DNA of 64,000 nucleotides from Rhodoblastus sp963804045. Its GTDB lineage: Bacteria > Pseudomonadota > Alphaproteobacteria > Rhizobiales > Beijerinckiaceae. Where the stretch lies: NCBI GenBank assembly GCA_963804045.1, contig CAWDOR010000045.1, forward strand, positions 1-64,000, written 5' to 3'. The notes under the pieces were generated by a model. It made no database searches. It was not told the origin of the DNA and saw only the letters and a list, made by a program, of their open reading frames with translations. This document shows, in pieces, positions 52,155 through 60,650 of this stretch (positions are counted from its first letter, which is position 1; each line of letters begins with the position of its first letter). The translations under genes were made by a program, and so were the position numbers.

Positions 52155-53534
52155 ATGACCGATCGCGGCGCGGGTCTGCCTCGCTGGTCCCTTTCGCCTG
52201 CGGAAATTTCCGCCCAGTTCGGCGCCAGCACAAAAGCCGGCGCCGATTGGTTCGGACCTTCCACGCCCATGTCGCCCGGCGCGCCCGACGATGTCGCGGG
52301 GCGCCAATGGGACTTTCCCGCCGGCTACAATCTCGTCACCCGCGCTCGCGGTTTCGAGGCGATTTCCTTCGGCGATCTCCGCGCGCTGGCCAATTCCTAC
52401 GATCTTTTGCGACTGGTCATCGAGACGCGCAAAGATCAGGTCGAGCGGATGAACTGGAGCATTCGCGCCAGGCCCGGCCAGAAGGCCGACGCGGGCGCCA
52501 TTGCGCGCGTCGAAAAATTTTTCTTCAGCCCCGACCAGTCGCATGACTGGAGCGCCTGGCTGCGCATGGTGCTCGAAGACCTCTTCGTCATCGACGCCCC
52601 CGCACTGTGGTGCGAGCGCGACCGCGCCGGCAATCTGCTCGCCCTGCATCCGCTCGACGGCGCGACCATCAAACCGGTGCTCGATTTCTGGGGCCGCACC
52701 CCGCGCCCCTTCGCCCAGAACGGCCAGAGAATCTATCCCGTCGCCTATCAGCAGATTCTCAAGGGACTGCCGGCCGTCGATTACACCGAGCGCGACCTGC
52801 TCTATCGCCCGCGCAATCCGCGCAGCGCCCGCGCCTATGGCTTTTCCCCGGTCGAACAGGTGATCGCCACCGTCAGCATCGGCCTGAAGCGCCAGCTTCA
52901 TCAGATCAATTACTACACCGAAGGCAATATTCCCGAGAGCCTGATCGGCGTGCCCGACAGCTGGACGCCGGACCAGATCAAGAATTTCCAGGACTATTGG
53001 GATCTCTATTTCGACGGCGATCTGGCGCGGCGCCGCCGCGCCAAATTCGTCCCCGGCGGCGTCGCCCGCACCTTCATCCAGACCAAGGAGCCGGAGCTGA
53101 AAAACGCTTTCGACGAATGGATCGCCCGCGTCGTCTGCTTCGCCTTTTCCATCTCGCCCCAGCCCTTCATCAATCAGATCAACCGCTCGACCAGCGAGAC
53201 CCAGCAGGAAATGTCCAACGAGGAGGGCCTGCTGCCGATCCTCGCCTGGATCAAGCGGCTCTGCGACCATGTCATCCACGACCTGCTCGGCGTTGAAAAT
53301 CTCGAATTTTCCTGGCGCGCCGACGCCGTGGTCGATCCCACTGTGCAGCGCGAAAACCTGGTCGCCCTGGTCGGCGCCGGCATGATGACCCGCCGCCGCG
53401 CCGCCGAAATCATGGGCGAGATCCTTCCCAGCGATCCCCTGGCCGATGTGCTGACGGTGACCACGGCGACCGGCGTGGCGCGGCTGGGCGCGAGTCCGGC
53501 TCAGAGCGGCGTCGAAAAAAAGACTTTTGACTGA
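52155..53534 (+). CDS. phage portal protein
   Basis: This protein of about 459 residues forms the ring at the capsid vertex through which DNA enters. Portal-type features are the early YDLLRLVIETRKDQVERMNW, the clip and stem region (TEGNIPESLIGVPDSWTPDQ, FQDYWDLYFDGD), and the ALE-type helix FAFSISPQPFINQINRST, followed by a C-terminal helical region ending before a disordered tail. The ATG at 52155 is used; a TTG at 52143 is less likely. In the next position, where the protease is expected, a reversed hisC intervenes. Confidence 0.85.
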   Translation: MTDRGAGLPRWSLSPAEISAQFGASTKAGADWFGPSTPMSPGAPDDVAGRQWDFPAGYNLVTRARGFEAISFGDLRALANSYDLLRLVIETRKDQVERMNWSIRARPGQKADAGAIARVEKFFFSPDQSHDWSAWLRMVLEDLFVIDAPALWCERDRAGNLLALHPLDGATIKPVLDFWGRTPRPFAQNGQRIYPVAYQQILKGLPAVDYTERDLLYRPRNPRSARAYGFSPVEQVIATVSIGLKRQLHQINYYTEGNIPESLIGVPDSWTPDQIKNFQDYWDLYFDGDLARRRRAKFVPGGVARTFIQTKEPELKNAFDEWIARVVCFAFSISPQPFINQINRSTSETQQEMSNEEGLLPILAWIKRLCDHVIHDLLGVENLEFSWRADAVVDPTVQRENLVALVGAGMMTRRRAAEIMGEILPSDPLADVLTVTTATGVARLGASPAQSGVEKKTFD

Positions 53535-53594
53535 AAATGGATCGCAGTTGACGATCGAAGAACTGCAAATCCGTCGCCGTCGAATACCGGCTTG

Positions 53595-54655
53595 TCAGCC
53601 GAGGATGATGGCTAACGCCGCGATCAGCCTGTCGGTCTGCTCCGCCGTCCCCACGGTAATCCGCAAGAAATCCTCGATGCGCGGCGCAGTGAAATGGCGC
53701 ACCAACACGGCCTTGTCGCGCAGCGCCTTGGCCAGTTCCGGGCCGCCAACGGAAGCATGTCGCGCAAAAACAAAATTGGCGCTCGACGGCAGCACCTCAA
53801 AATTCAGCGCCGCCAATTGCGCGCTCATCCGCTCGCGCTCGCCGATGATGGTTTTGAGGCCGGCCTGAAAATAATCCTCGTCCTCGATCGAGGCGATGGC
53901 CCCGGCTTGGGCGATGCGCCCGACCGGATAGCTGTTGAAACAGTTTTTCACTCGCGACAAAGCCTCGATCAGGCCGGCGTCGCCAATCGCGTAGCCGACC
54001 CGCAGGCCCGCCAGCGCCCGCGACTTGGAAAACGTCCTGACCACCAGAAGATTTTCTTGAAGTCCGCGATCAGCGGAATGGCGGTCTCGCCGCCGAAATC
54101 GACATAAGCCTCGTCCACCACAACGGGAACAGCGCCATTGGCGCCGACGAGCCGGGCGATTTCGGCGCGCGGGAGCGCAATGCCCGTGGGCGCATTGGGA
54201 TTGGCGAAGACGATCGCGCCGGCGGAATTGCGACAGAAATCGCCGAGCCGGATGCGCATGGTCTCGTCGAGCGGCGCGGTCTCATAGGCGATGTCGTAAA
54301 GCTTGGCCCAGACCGGATAGAAACTATAGGTCACGTCGGGCGCGAGCAGGGGCCGGTCGTGCTTGAGCAGCGCGACGAACACATGAGCGAGCACTTCGTC
54401 GGAACTGTTGCCGACAAACACATTCTCGACCGCCACGCCATGATATCTGGCCAGCACGCCACGCAGCGCCAGCGACTCCGGATCGGGATAGAGCCGCAAG
54501 CCCTCTCCCGCGGCCGCGCGCATGGCCTCCAAGGCCCGCGGCGAGGGCGCCAGCGGCGATTTATTGGTGTTGAGCTTCACCAGCCCGTCGATGCGCGGCT
54601 GTTCGCCAGGCGTATAGGGGCTCAAAGCCCTGGCCTTGTCGCTCCAGAAATCCAT
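53595..54655 (-). CDS. hisC: histidinol-phosphate aminotransferase-type enzyme inside the prophage (frame broken by one base)
   Basis: HisC is a PLP enzyme of histidine synthesis, also acting in aromatic amino acid routes. Part one reads LVKLNTNKSPLAPSPRALEA, FVGNSSDEVLAHVF, IVFANPNAPTGIALPRAEI and VVVDEAYVDFGG. After LIADFKK the frame changes at a run of A (54052-54055 on the plus strand as TTTT, one short). Part two gives RTFSKSRALAGLRVGYAIG with the PLP lysine in FSKSRALAG, then SSANFVFARH and IRITVGT-like FLRITVGTAEQ. It lies backwards between the portal and protease genes, with about 60 and 100 bases on either side, and has its own promoter region. A metabolic gene here is unexpected. 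Confidence 0.85.
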
Positions 54656-54759
54656 ATCGGCATCCCACCCGCCGCCTGAAAGCGGCGACCTGTCCCTACC
54701 CTTTAGAAAAATTGGCCGGCCCCGTCAAAAGGGCCGGCGCAGCACAGGAGCGCGCCAGC

Positions 54760-55776
54760 GTGACGGATCGATTGCAATTGTTCATTCCCCTGCGCAAGGC
54801 CGACGCCGCCCAGCGTCTCGTCTATGGCTATGCGACCGCGGAATCCCCGGACCGTTCCGGCGAAATCTGCGATTACGCCAGCACCAAACCCTATTACCAG
54901 CAATGGTCGGCGAATTTCGCCAAGGCCACCGACGGCAAAAGCTTCGGCAACATCCGCGCCATGCATGGCGCGGTGGCCGCCGGCAAGATCGCCTCGATCG
55001 CCTTCAACGACGCCGAAAAGCGCATCGAAATCGCCGCCAAGATCGTCGACGACGACGAATGGCGCAAGGTCGAGGAAGGCGTCTATACCGGCTTCTCCCA
55101 GGGCGGCGCCTATGTGAAGCGCTGGCCCGATCCGCAGAACCCGGACCTGACTCGATATACCGCCGCGCCAAGCGAAATCTCGCTGGTCGATCTGCCCTGC
55201 CTGCCCGACGCCAATTTTGAACTCATCAAGGCCGATGGCGTCAGCGAGACCCGCGCCTTCGTCAAAAGGCAGGAGCCCGAGAAACCTTCCACCGGCCTGG
55301 GCGCGGGCCTGCGCGACTGGCTGGTCGGCAATGTCGAAAGCGACACGCCGGCCGCCGACGCCATCGCCGATTTCTTCGACGCCATCGAGCACGATCTCAA
55401 CGCCGATCCCATCCATGACGAAGGCTTGAGCACGCTGCTGAACCGACTGAAGAGCCAATGCGTCGCGGCGCTTCAGCCGCGCGCCACGCAAAAATTCGTC
55501 TCCGACCCGCGCATCGAGAAACTCGCCGCCGAGGCTGAGGCCCTGCGCAAGGCGAATGCCGAACTGGCGCCGAAACTGGCGAAGCTGACGGCGCGCGTCG
55601 AGGCGCTCGAACGCAGCCCGGCACCGCCGCCATGGGCGCCCGGCGCCGCCGCCGTATCCAAATCGGCGGAAACCGCGATCGACGATCTCGCCGCCCAGTT
55701 GGCGCGACTGTCGCCCGAAAAAGCCTCGCTGGTTCTCATCAAGGCCGCCCAAACCCAGCCGAAGCGTTTCGGCTGA
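54760..55776 (+). CDS. prohead protease with C-terminal scaffold-like region
   Basis: The 338-residue protein starts with GTG at 54760 (RLQLFIPLRKADAAQRLVYGYATAES). The N-terminal half, to about residue 170, resembles the XkdF/HK97-type capsid maturation protease, with GNIRAMHGAVAAGKI (probable catalytic His) and YTAAPSEISLVDLP (probable catalytic Ser). The C-terminal half has a predicted coiled coil (IEKLAAEAEALRKANAELAP) that can act as scaffold for capsid assembly. It directly precedes the capsid gene by 28 bases. An upstream TTG at 54712 in the same frame is rejected. Confidence 0.75.
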   Translation: MTDRLQLFIPLRKADAAQRLVYGYATAESPDRSGEICDYASTKPYYQQWSANFAKATDGKSFGNIRAMHGAVAAGKIASIAFNDAEKRIEIAAKIVDDDEWRKVEEGVYTGFSQGGAYVKRWPDPQNPDLTRYTAAPSEISLVDLPCLPDANFELIKADGVSETRAFVKRQEPEKPSTGLGAGLRDWLVGNVESDTPAADAIADFFDAIEHDLNADPIHDEGLSTLLNRLKSQCVAALQPRATQKFVSDPRIEKLAAEAEALRKANAELAPKLAKLTARVEALERSPAPPPWAPGAAAVSKSAETAIDDLAAQLARLSPEKASLVLIKAAQTQPKRFG

Positions 55777-55804
55777 TCCCCAAAAAATTTGCAACCGAGA
55801 AAGC

Positions 55805-57319
55805 ATGCCCATGACCGCACTTCAGAACGCGCTGGAATTGAATGAAGCGATCCGCAAGTCGCAGATGAATCCGCTTGCCGATCCGCGTTTCGCCAGCCTG
55901 GAAAAGTCCTCCTTCGCGCAGAGCGCGTCGGCGACCTCCGGCCTCACCTATTATGACCTCGACGCCGGCGCCAAACTGCTGTTCCCGGTGCTGACGCCGC
56001 TGCGCAATTCGATCCCGCGCGTTTCCGGCAAGGGCGGCGTCCAGGCCGCCTGGCGCGCCATCACCGCGATCAATTCCTCGGGACTGCGCATCGGCGTCTC
56101 CGGCGGCAATCGCGGCGGCGTCGCCGCCATGACCACCAAGGATTACGTCGCCACCTACAAGGGCCTCGGCATCGAAACCAGCGTCGATTTCGAGGCGCAA
56201 TACGCCGGCCAGGGTTTTGACGACATCCGCGCGCTGGCCGCTCAGACCGGCCTTGAAGCCCTGATGATCGGCGAGGAAGCGATGATCCTCGGCGGCAATA
56301 CTTCGCTGGGCCTCGGCGCCACCGCCACGCCGACACTCGCCGCCTCCAGCAGCGGCGGTTCGCTCGCCACGGGCGCGCTGTCGGTGATCGTCGTCGCCCT
56401 GACCCTCGACGGCCTGATGAACGCTTCCGTGGCCGGCGGCATCCAGGCGCAGATCACCCGCACCAACGCGGATTTGTCCGTCGACACTTTCGGCGGCGGC
56501 GCGGCGCAGAAATCCGCCAACGCCACCGTCGCCGTCACCGGCCCGTCGGGCCTGGTCACCGCCAGCGTCGCCACCAAGACCGGCGCCTTCGGCTACGCCT
56601 GGTTCTGGGGCGCCGCCGGTTCGGAAGTCCTGGGCGCCATCACCACCATCAATTCCGTGGTCATTTCCGCCAATGCCTCGGGGATGCAGACCGCCGCCTC
56701 GCTGCCCGCCGCCGACTGGTCGTCGAACGGCCTAGCCTTCGATGGCTTGCTGACCCAGGCCCTGAATCCGGCCTCCGGCTCGATGATCGTCACCCAGGCC
56801 AATGGCGTCGCCGGAACCGGCACGCCGCTGACCGCCGACGGCGCCGGCGGCATTGTCGAAATCGAAAACGTGCTCAAGGCCAACTGGGACAATTACCGCC
56901 TGTCGCCCGACGAAGTCTGGGTGTCCTCGCAGGAAGCGCTGAATATTTCCAAGAAGATTCTGTCCGCCGGCTCCAGCGCCGCGCAGCGCTTCATTTTCGA
57001 CGCGCGCAACGACGCCTTCGCCGGCGGCGTCATGGCCACCACCTACAAGAACAAATATTCGATGGCCGGCGCCAAATCGCTGGATATCAAAATCCACCCC
57101 AACATGCCCGCCGGCGCCATGCTGTTCCTGACCCGCCAGCTCCCCTATCCGCTGGCCAATGTCGGCAATGTCATCCAGGTCCGCACCCGCCAGGATTACT
57201 ATCAGATCGAATGGCCGCTGCGCGCCCGCCGTTACGAATACGGCGTCTATGCCGACGAAGTGCTGCAGCATTATTTCCCGCCGTCCATGTCGGTCATCAC
57301 CAATATCGGCAACGGCTGA
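55805..57319 (+). CDS. major capsid protein with a large inserted domain
   Basis: The 504-residue HK97-fold capsid protein is recognised by position and by features such as the N-arm, GLTYYDLDAGAKLLFPVLTPLRNSIPRV, KDYVATYKGLGIETSVDFEAQYAGQGFDD, and the late WVSSQEALNISKKILSAG and PYPLANVGNVIQVRTRQDYYQIEWPLR (quoted in parts). Between about residues 165 and 350 it has a Gly/Ala/Ser/Thr/Val-rich insert (LSVIVVALTLDG, ANATVAVTGPSG) of an Ig-like character, unusual in size. It follows the protease, and the ATG is at 55805 or 55811. Confidence 0.8.
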   Translation: MPMTALQNALELNEAIRKSQMNPLADPRFASLEKSSFAQSASATSGLTYYDLDAGAKLLFPVLTPLRNSIPRVSGKGGVQAAWRAITAINSSGLRIGVSGGNRGGVAAMTTKDYVATYKGLGIETSVDFEAQYAGQGFDDIRALAAQTGLEALMIGEEAMILGGNTSLGLGATATPTLAASSSGGSLATGALSVIVVALTLDGLMNASVAGGIQAQITRTNADLSVDTFGGGAAQKSANATVAVTGPSGLVTASVATKTGAFGYAWFWGAAGSEVLGAITTINSVVISANASGMQTAASLPAADWSSNGLAFDGLLTQALNPASGSMIVTQANGVAGTGTPLTADGAGGIVEIENVLKANWDNYRLSPDEVWVSSQEALNISKKILSAGSSAAQRFIFDARNDAFAGGVMATTYKNKYSMAGAKSLDIKIHPNMPAGAMLFLTRQLPYPLANVGNVIQVRTRQDYYQIEWPLRARRYEYGVYADEVLQHYFPPSMSVITNIGNG

Positions 57320-57400
57320 TCCTGAACGCCGCAACGCGTCGTCCCGGAATCCTTCGGGGCGGCGTTCATTCGCCGTCTCATTTGAGAAATGGATCGACCG

Positions 57401-57610
57401 ATGAAATTTCAGGCTCCCCTCGGCGTCACCGCGCTGTCCTGCGCAGGCGAGGAGATTGTTCCCGACGCCCTCGGCTGTTTCGAAGCGGCGGAGAAATTCG
57501 CGTCCGAATTGCAGGCGCATGGCTGTCTCCCGGCGCCCGAGCCTCGGACTGAAAAACCCGCCGAGACTCCGCGCGCCCAAAATCGCGGACGCGCGGAGAA
57601 AGCGAGCTGA
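57401..57610 (+). CDS. small unknown phage protein
   Basis: The 69-residue product begins MKFQAPLGVTALSCAGEEIV, then DALGCFEAAEKFASELQAHGC, and has a basic, Pro/Arg-rich tail ending GRAEKAS. Small proteins of this kind stand between capsid and connector genes in several phages, with no proven role. Three Cys residues are present. The alternative ATG at 57389 adds four residues. It is two bases from the next gene, so it is in the structural operon. Confidence 0.6.
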   Translation: MKFQAPLGVTALSCAGEEIVPDALGCFEAAEKFASELQAHGCLPAPEPRTEKPAETPRAQNRGRAEKAS

Positions 57611-57612
57611 AC

Positions 57613-58425
57613 ATGGCGCGAGGCGATCTCGTTTCACTGGCGCAGTTGAAAGCCTATCTCGGCGTCCAATCCAGCGCCGACGATATTTTGCTCGGCAGCA
57701 TGATCGGCCAGATCAGCCGGGCGATCTGCACCTATCTCAACCGTTCCTTCGTCCTGCCGCGCGACGTCGTCGATCTGTTTGACGGCAATGGCCGCAATCG
57801 CATTCAACTGCGCAACTGGCCGGTCGTCTCGGTCTCTTCGGTGTCGATCGACGGCCAGCCCATCCCCCAGGCTGCCGACTGTCAAAGCCACGGCTGGCTG
57901 CTCGAACCCAGCGACAACGAGCCGCCGGGCGCCATGCAGATGATCATGCTGCGCGGCGGCGTCTTTCCGCGCGGCTGGCAGAATATCGCCATCGCCTATC
58001 GCGCCGGTTATCAGATCCTCGGCGAAGCGGCGACGATTCCGGCCTCCGGCCCGGCCATCTTCACGGCGCAGCAGCCTTATGGCGTCTTCGCCGTGGATTG
58101 CGGCGTAGCTTATGCGAACGGCGTCACGCTGACCCCTGTCGCCGCCAATCCCACGCAGGGCCAATATATGATCGACGCTTACGGCGATTACACTTTCTCA
58201 ACCGCTGACGCGGGCGCAGCGGTGGTGCTGAACTATGGCTATGTGCCTCAGGATCTCGCGGCTTGCGCGCTTGAATGGGCCGCCGACCGCTATCGTTATC
58301 GCGAGCGCGTCGGCATGACCTCCAAAAGCCTCGGCGGCCAGGAAACCGCCGCCTTCCGCATCGCCGCCATGCCGGACTATGTGCAGCAGAGCCTGCGCAG
58401 TTTCGTCCGCATTATTTCCAACTGA
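57613..58425 (+). CDS. head-tail connector protein (gp6-like) with an inserted beta module
   Basis: This 270-residue protein has an N-terminal half typical of phage gp6/YqbG-like connectors (LVSLAQLKAYLGVQSSADDILL, QISRAICTYLNRSF). The C-terminal helix QDLAACALEWAADRYRYRERVG and the following QESAAFRIAAMP-like GQETAAFRIAAMP complete the connector. Between them, at residues 165-210, lies a beta-rich module (GQYMIDAYGDYTFSTADAG) not needed for this fold. A closely similar module occurs in the tail tube protein of the same phage. The start is fixed by the tight spacing to the upstream gene. Confidence 0.78.
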   Translation: MARGDLVSLAQLKAYLGVQSSADDILLGSMIGQISRAICTYLNRSFVLPRDVVDLFDGNGRNRIQLRNWPVVSVSSVSIDGQPIPQAADCQSHGWLLEPSDNEPPGAMQMIMLRGGVFPRGWQNIAIAYRAGYQILGEAATIPASGPAIFTAQQPYGVFAVDCGVAYANGVTLTPVAANPTQGQYMIDAYGDYTFSTADAGAAVVLNYGYVPQDLAACALEWAADRYRYRERVGMTSKSLGGQETAAFRIAAMPDYVQQSLRSFVRIISN

Positions 58426-58426
58426 C

Positions 58427-58927
58427 ATGCTCGACCTCAGCCTTGAAGGCCAGGCCGAGCTAGCGGCGAGCCTAGCCGCCATGCCCGACGACCTGCGCGC
58501 CGCGCTTGCCGAAAAAATCGACGCGTTGGCGCAAAACCTTCTGACCCAAATCGTTGGCGTGAACCTGAGCGGCGGCGTGCTCAACGCCCGCAGCGGGCGT
58601 TTACGCGACTCCATCCAATTGCGCGCGGACGACCAGGACGCAACCCAGGGCGTCGAAATTTACGCCGATGGCGGCGCCCCCTATGCCGCCATTCAGGAAT
58701 ATGGCGGCAAGACCGCCGCGCATGAGATCATTCCCGACAAGGCCAGTATCCTTGCCTTCATGCTCGACGGCAAACAGGTCTTCGCCCGCCGCGTTCAGCA
58801 TCCGGGATCGCAAATTCCGGAGCGCTCCTACATGCGCTCGGCCCTCGACGAACAGAGCCACGACATTGAACAGGCGCTGAGCGACATGCTGACGACCCTC
58901 GTCCAGCAAGCAAAGGACACGGAATGA
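58427..58927 (+). CDS. HK97 gp10-like head-closure/tail component
   Basis: The 166-residue protein begins MLDLSLEGQAELAASLAAMP, followed by KIDALAQNLLTQIVGVNLSGGVLNARSG in parts. Then come LRDSIQLRA, YADGGAPYAAIQEYGGKTAAHEI and PERSYMRSALDE, the classic sequence of HK97 gp10-type proteins at the head-tail joint. It starts just after the connector's stop and ends with a four-base ATGA overlap with the next gene, so translation is coupled. Confidence 0.85.
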   Translation: MLDLSLEGQAELAASLAAMPDDLRAALAEKIDALAQNLLTQIVGVNLSGGVLNARSGRLRDSIQLRADDQDATQGVEIYADGGAPYAAIQEYGGKTAAHEIIPDKASILAFMLDGKQVFARRVQHPGSQIPERSYMRSALDEQSHDIEQALSDMLTTLVQQAKDTE

Positions 58928-59385
58928 TCAGCGCCCGCGAGACTATCATGGAGGCGCTCTGCGCCCAATTGGCGCAGGCGAATTTCTCCTCGCCGATCAA
59001 CGGTTGCGACAGCTGGGCGACCCTGTCGCGCCGGCTGAAACTGTGGAGCGACGTCGCCAGCGCCGACCAGCCCGCCCTGTTCGTCACCGAACATGCCGAA
59101 AACATCGCCTATGCCTCGGAAAGCCTTCCGGGCAAGACAACGCTCAATGTCGATCTGTTCGTCTACATTTCGGCGGGCCGCGATCCAGATTGCATTCCGG
59201 CGCGCGATCTCAACCTGGCGCTGGACGCGCTCGCCGCCTGCCTGGCGCCGGCGCCGGGATCGGACCGCCAGACCCTCGGCGACCTTGTCTATCACTGCCG
59301 CATCGACGGCCGCATTGTCAAAGACCCCGGCGATCTCGACGGCCAGGGCCTCGCCCTCGTGCCGGTGAAAATCCTCGCGCCCTGA
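58924..59385 (+). CDS. tail terminator/completion-type protein
   Basis: The 153-residue protein is placed where tail completion (gp8/gpU-like) proteins are found, between the gp10-like gene and the tail tube gene. It has RETIMEALCAQLAQANF at the N-terminus, a beta-rich middle (QPALFVTEHAENIAYASESLPGK, NVDLFVYISAG) and the end GDLDGQGLALVPVKILAP. These patterns match such terminators in gene-transfer-agent-like phages. Assignment rests mainly on position, size and strand pattern. Start and stop overlaps tie it to its neighbours. Confidence 0.65.
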   Translation: MISARETIMEALCAQLAQANFSSPINGCDSWATLSRRLKLWSDVASADQPALFVTEHAENIAYASESLPGKTTLNVDLFVYISAGRDPDCIPARDLNLALDALAACLAPAPGSDRQTLGDLVYHCRIDGRIVKDPGDLDGQGLALVPVKILAP

Positions 59386-59444
59386 CGCGCTGGAACACAG
59401 CAAAAATCTCTATCGCAACATCCCCGTTGAAGGAGCTTTGATCC

Positions 59445-60203
59445 ATGTCGAACACTACTTCCGTCGCTTTCGGCTCGGGCGTTCTCATCGCCACGCCGTC
59501 GGGCGCCAATGCGACGCCGGTGCAGTTCGGCGCGCTTCAGGACGTCACGCTCGATTTCAGCTTTTCGTCGAAACAGCTTTTCGGCCAGTACCAGTTTCCG
59601 ATCGCCTTCGCCCGCGGCGAGGGCAAGATCACCGGCAAGGCCAAATTCGCCAATATCGACGGCCCGCTCTACAATGACTGTTTCTTCGGCCAAACGCTGA
59701 ATTCGGGACAAAAGCTCTGGGCCTATAACGAGGCCGGCGCCGTCTCCTCGTCCTCGCCCTATGCCTATACCGTGGTCAACGCCTCGGCCTTCGACGAAAA
59801 CCTCGGCGTGGTCTACGCCTCCAGCGGCCTGCCGCTCGCCGAAGTCGCCTCGACGCCTTCGACCGGCCAATACACCGTTTCGGCCGGCGTCTACACCTTC
59901 AGTTCCGGCGACGCCGGCAAGGCGCTGCTGGTTTCCTATTCCTACACGCAAACCAGCTCGGGCAGCGGCTCGCGCGCCCTGCTCGCCAACAAGGTGATGG
60001 GTTCGGCGCCGACCTTCCAGATCGATTTCTATCAGACCAATCCCAATATCGCCGGCGCGCAATGGTCGCTGCGTCTTTACAACTGCGTCTCGACCAAATT
60101 GAGCATCGCCTCCAAGAACCAGGACTTCACCATTCCCGAATTGGATTTTGAAGCCTTCGCCAATACGGCAAATAATATCGGCGAAATCAACACGGCGGTT
60201 TGA
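59445..60203 (+). CDS. major tail (tube) protein
   Basis: The 252-residue protein has the tail-tube pattern FGALQDVTLDFSFSSKQLFGQYQFP, ARGEGKITGKAKFANIDG and the end TIPELDFEAFANTANNIGEI. Its central part (residues about 105-167) carries an inserted beta module, VVYASSGLPLAEVASTPS then GQYTVSAGVYTFSSGDAG. That module is similar to one in the connector protein. GAAGGAGC stands just before its ATG. It should be one of the most strongly expressed late genes. Confidence 0.82.
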   Translation: MSNTTSVAFGSGVLIATPSGANATPVQFGALQDVTLDFSFSSKQLFGQYQFPIAFARGEGKITGKAKFANIDGPLYNDCFFGQTLNSGQKLWAYNEAGAVSSSSPYAYTVVNASAFDENLGVVYASSGLPLAEVASTPSTGQYTVSAGVYTFSSGDAGKALLVSYSYTQTSSGSGSRALLANKVMGSAPTFQIDFYQTNPNIAGAQWSLRLYNCVSTKLSIASKNQDFTIPELDFEAFANTANNIGEINTAV

Positions 60204-60204
60204 C

Positions 60205-60603
60205 ATGCGGATCGATCCGAAAGTGGACTGCGCCCATGCGCCGGTTGTGGCGCTCGGCCAGCGCGAATATTTCGTCCCGGTCCTGTCGCTGCGCCAGGCG
60301 CGCATCGTCGTGCCCGGCCTGCTCAAACTGCTGCCGCGCCTCAACGCCATCCAGACGCGGATCGGCTCGGGCGACCCGCTTGGCGCGGCCCTGCTCGAAG
60401 GCGGCGACATCGAACTGATGATCGACGTCGTCCATGCCGGCCTGAACCGGGCCTATCCGGACTTCAGCCGCGACGATCTGCTCGATCTCGAGGCCGGCTT
60501 CGCCGAGCTGGCCGGCGCTCTGGCGGTGATCGCCAAGCAGACCGGTCTGTTCACGCCGGGCGAGACCTCTTCTCCCAACGAGACATCTTCGCCGGGGGAG
60601 TAG
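60205..60603 (+). CDS. tail assembly chaperone
   Basis: The 132-residue, mostly helical protein (LSLRQARIVVPGLLKLLPRL, DFSRDDLLDLEAGFAELAG) lies between tail tube and tape measure, the position of the gpG-like chaperone that covers the tape measure during assembly. The end is a short repeat, GETSSPNETSSPGE, directly followed by TAG. In tailed phages this gene is often extended by a -1 ribosomal frameshift. The -1 frame is open across this stop and continues into the next small gene. The ATG is two bases after the tail tube stop. Confidence 0.65.
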   Translation: MRIDPKVDCAHAPVVALGQREYFVPVLSLRQARIVVPGLLKLLPRLNAIQTRIGSGDPLGAALLEGGDIELMIDVVHAGLNRAYPDFSRDDLLDLEAGFAELAGALAVIAKQTGLFTPGETSSPNETSSPGE

Positions 60604-60650
60604 GCGCCGACGCTCCGGATTTCGACCGGATCGTCGCCCATTATTGCCAG

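Noticed and set aside
51207..53279. A 690-codon open frame opposite the terminase and portal genes
   Set aside because: It is a shadow of two clearly recognisable phage genes; its text is Gly/Asp/Arg-rich without motifs.
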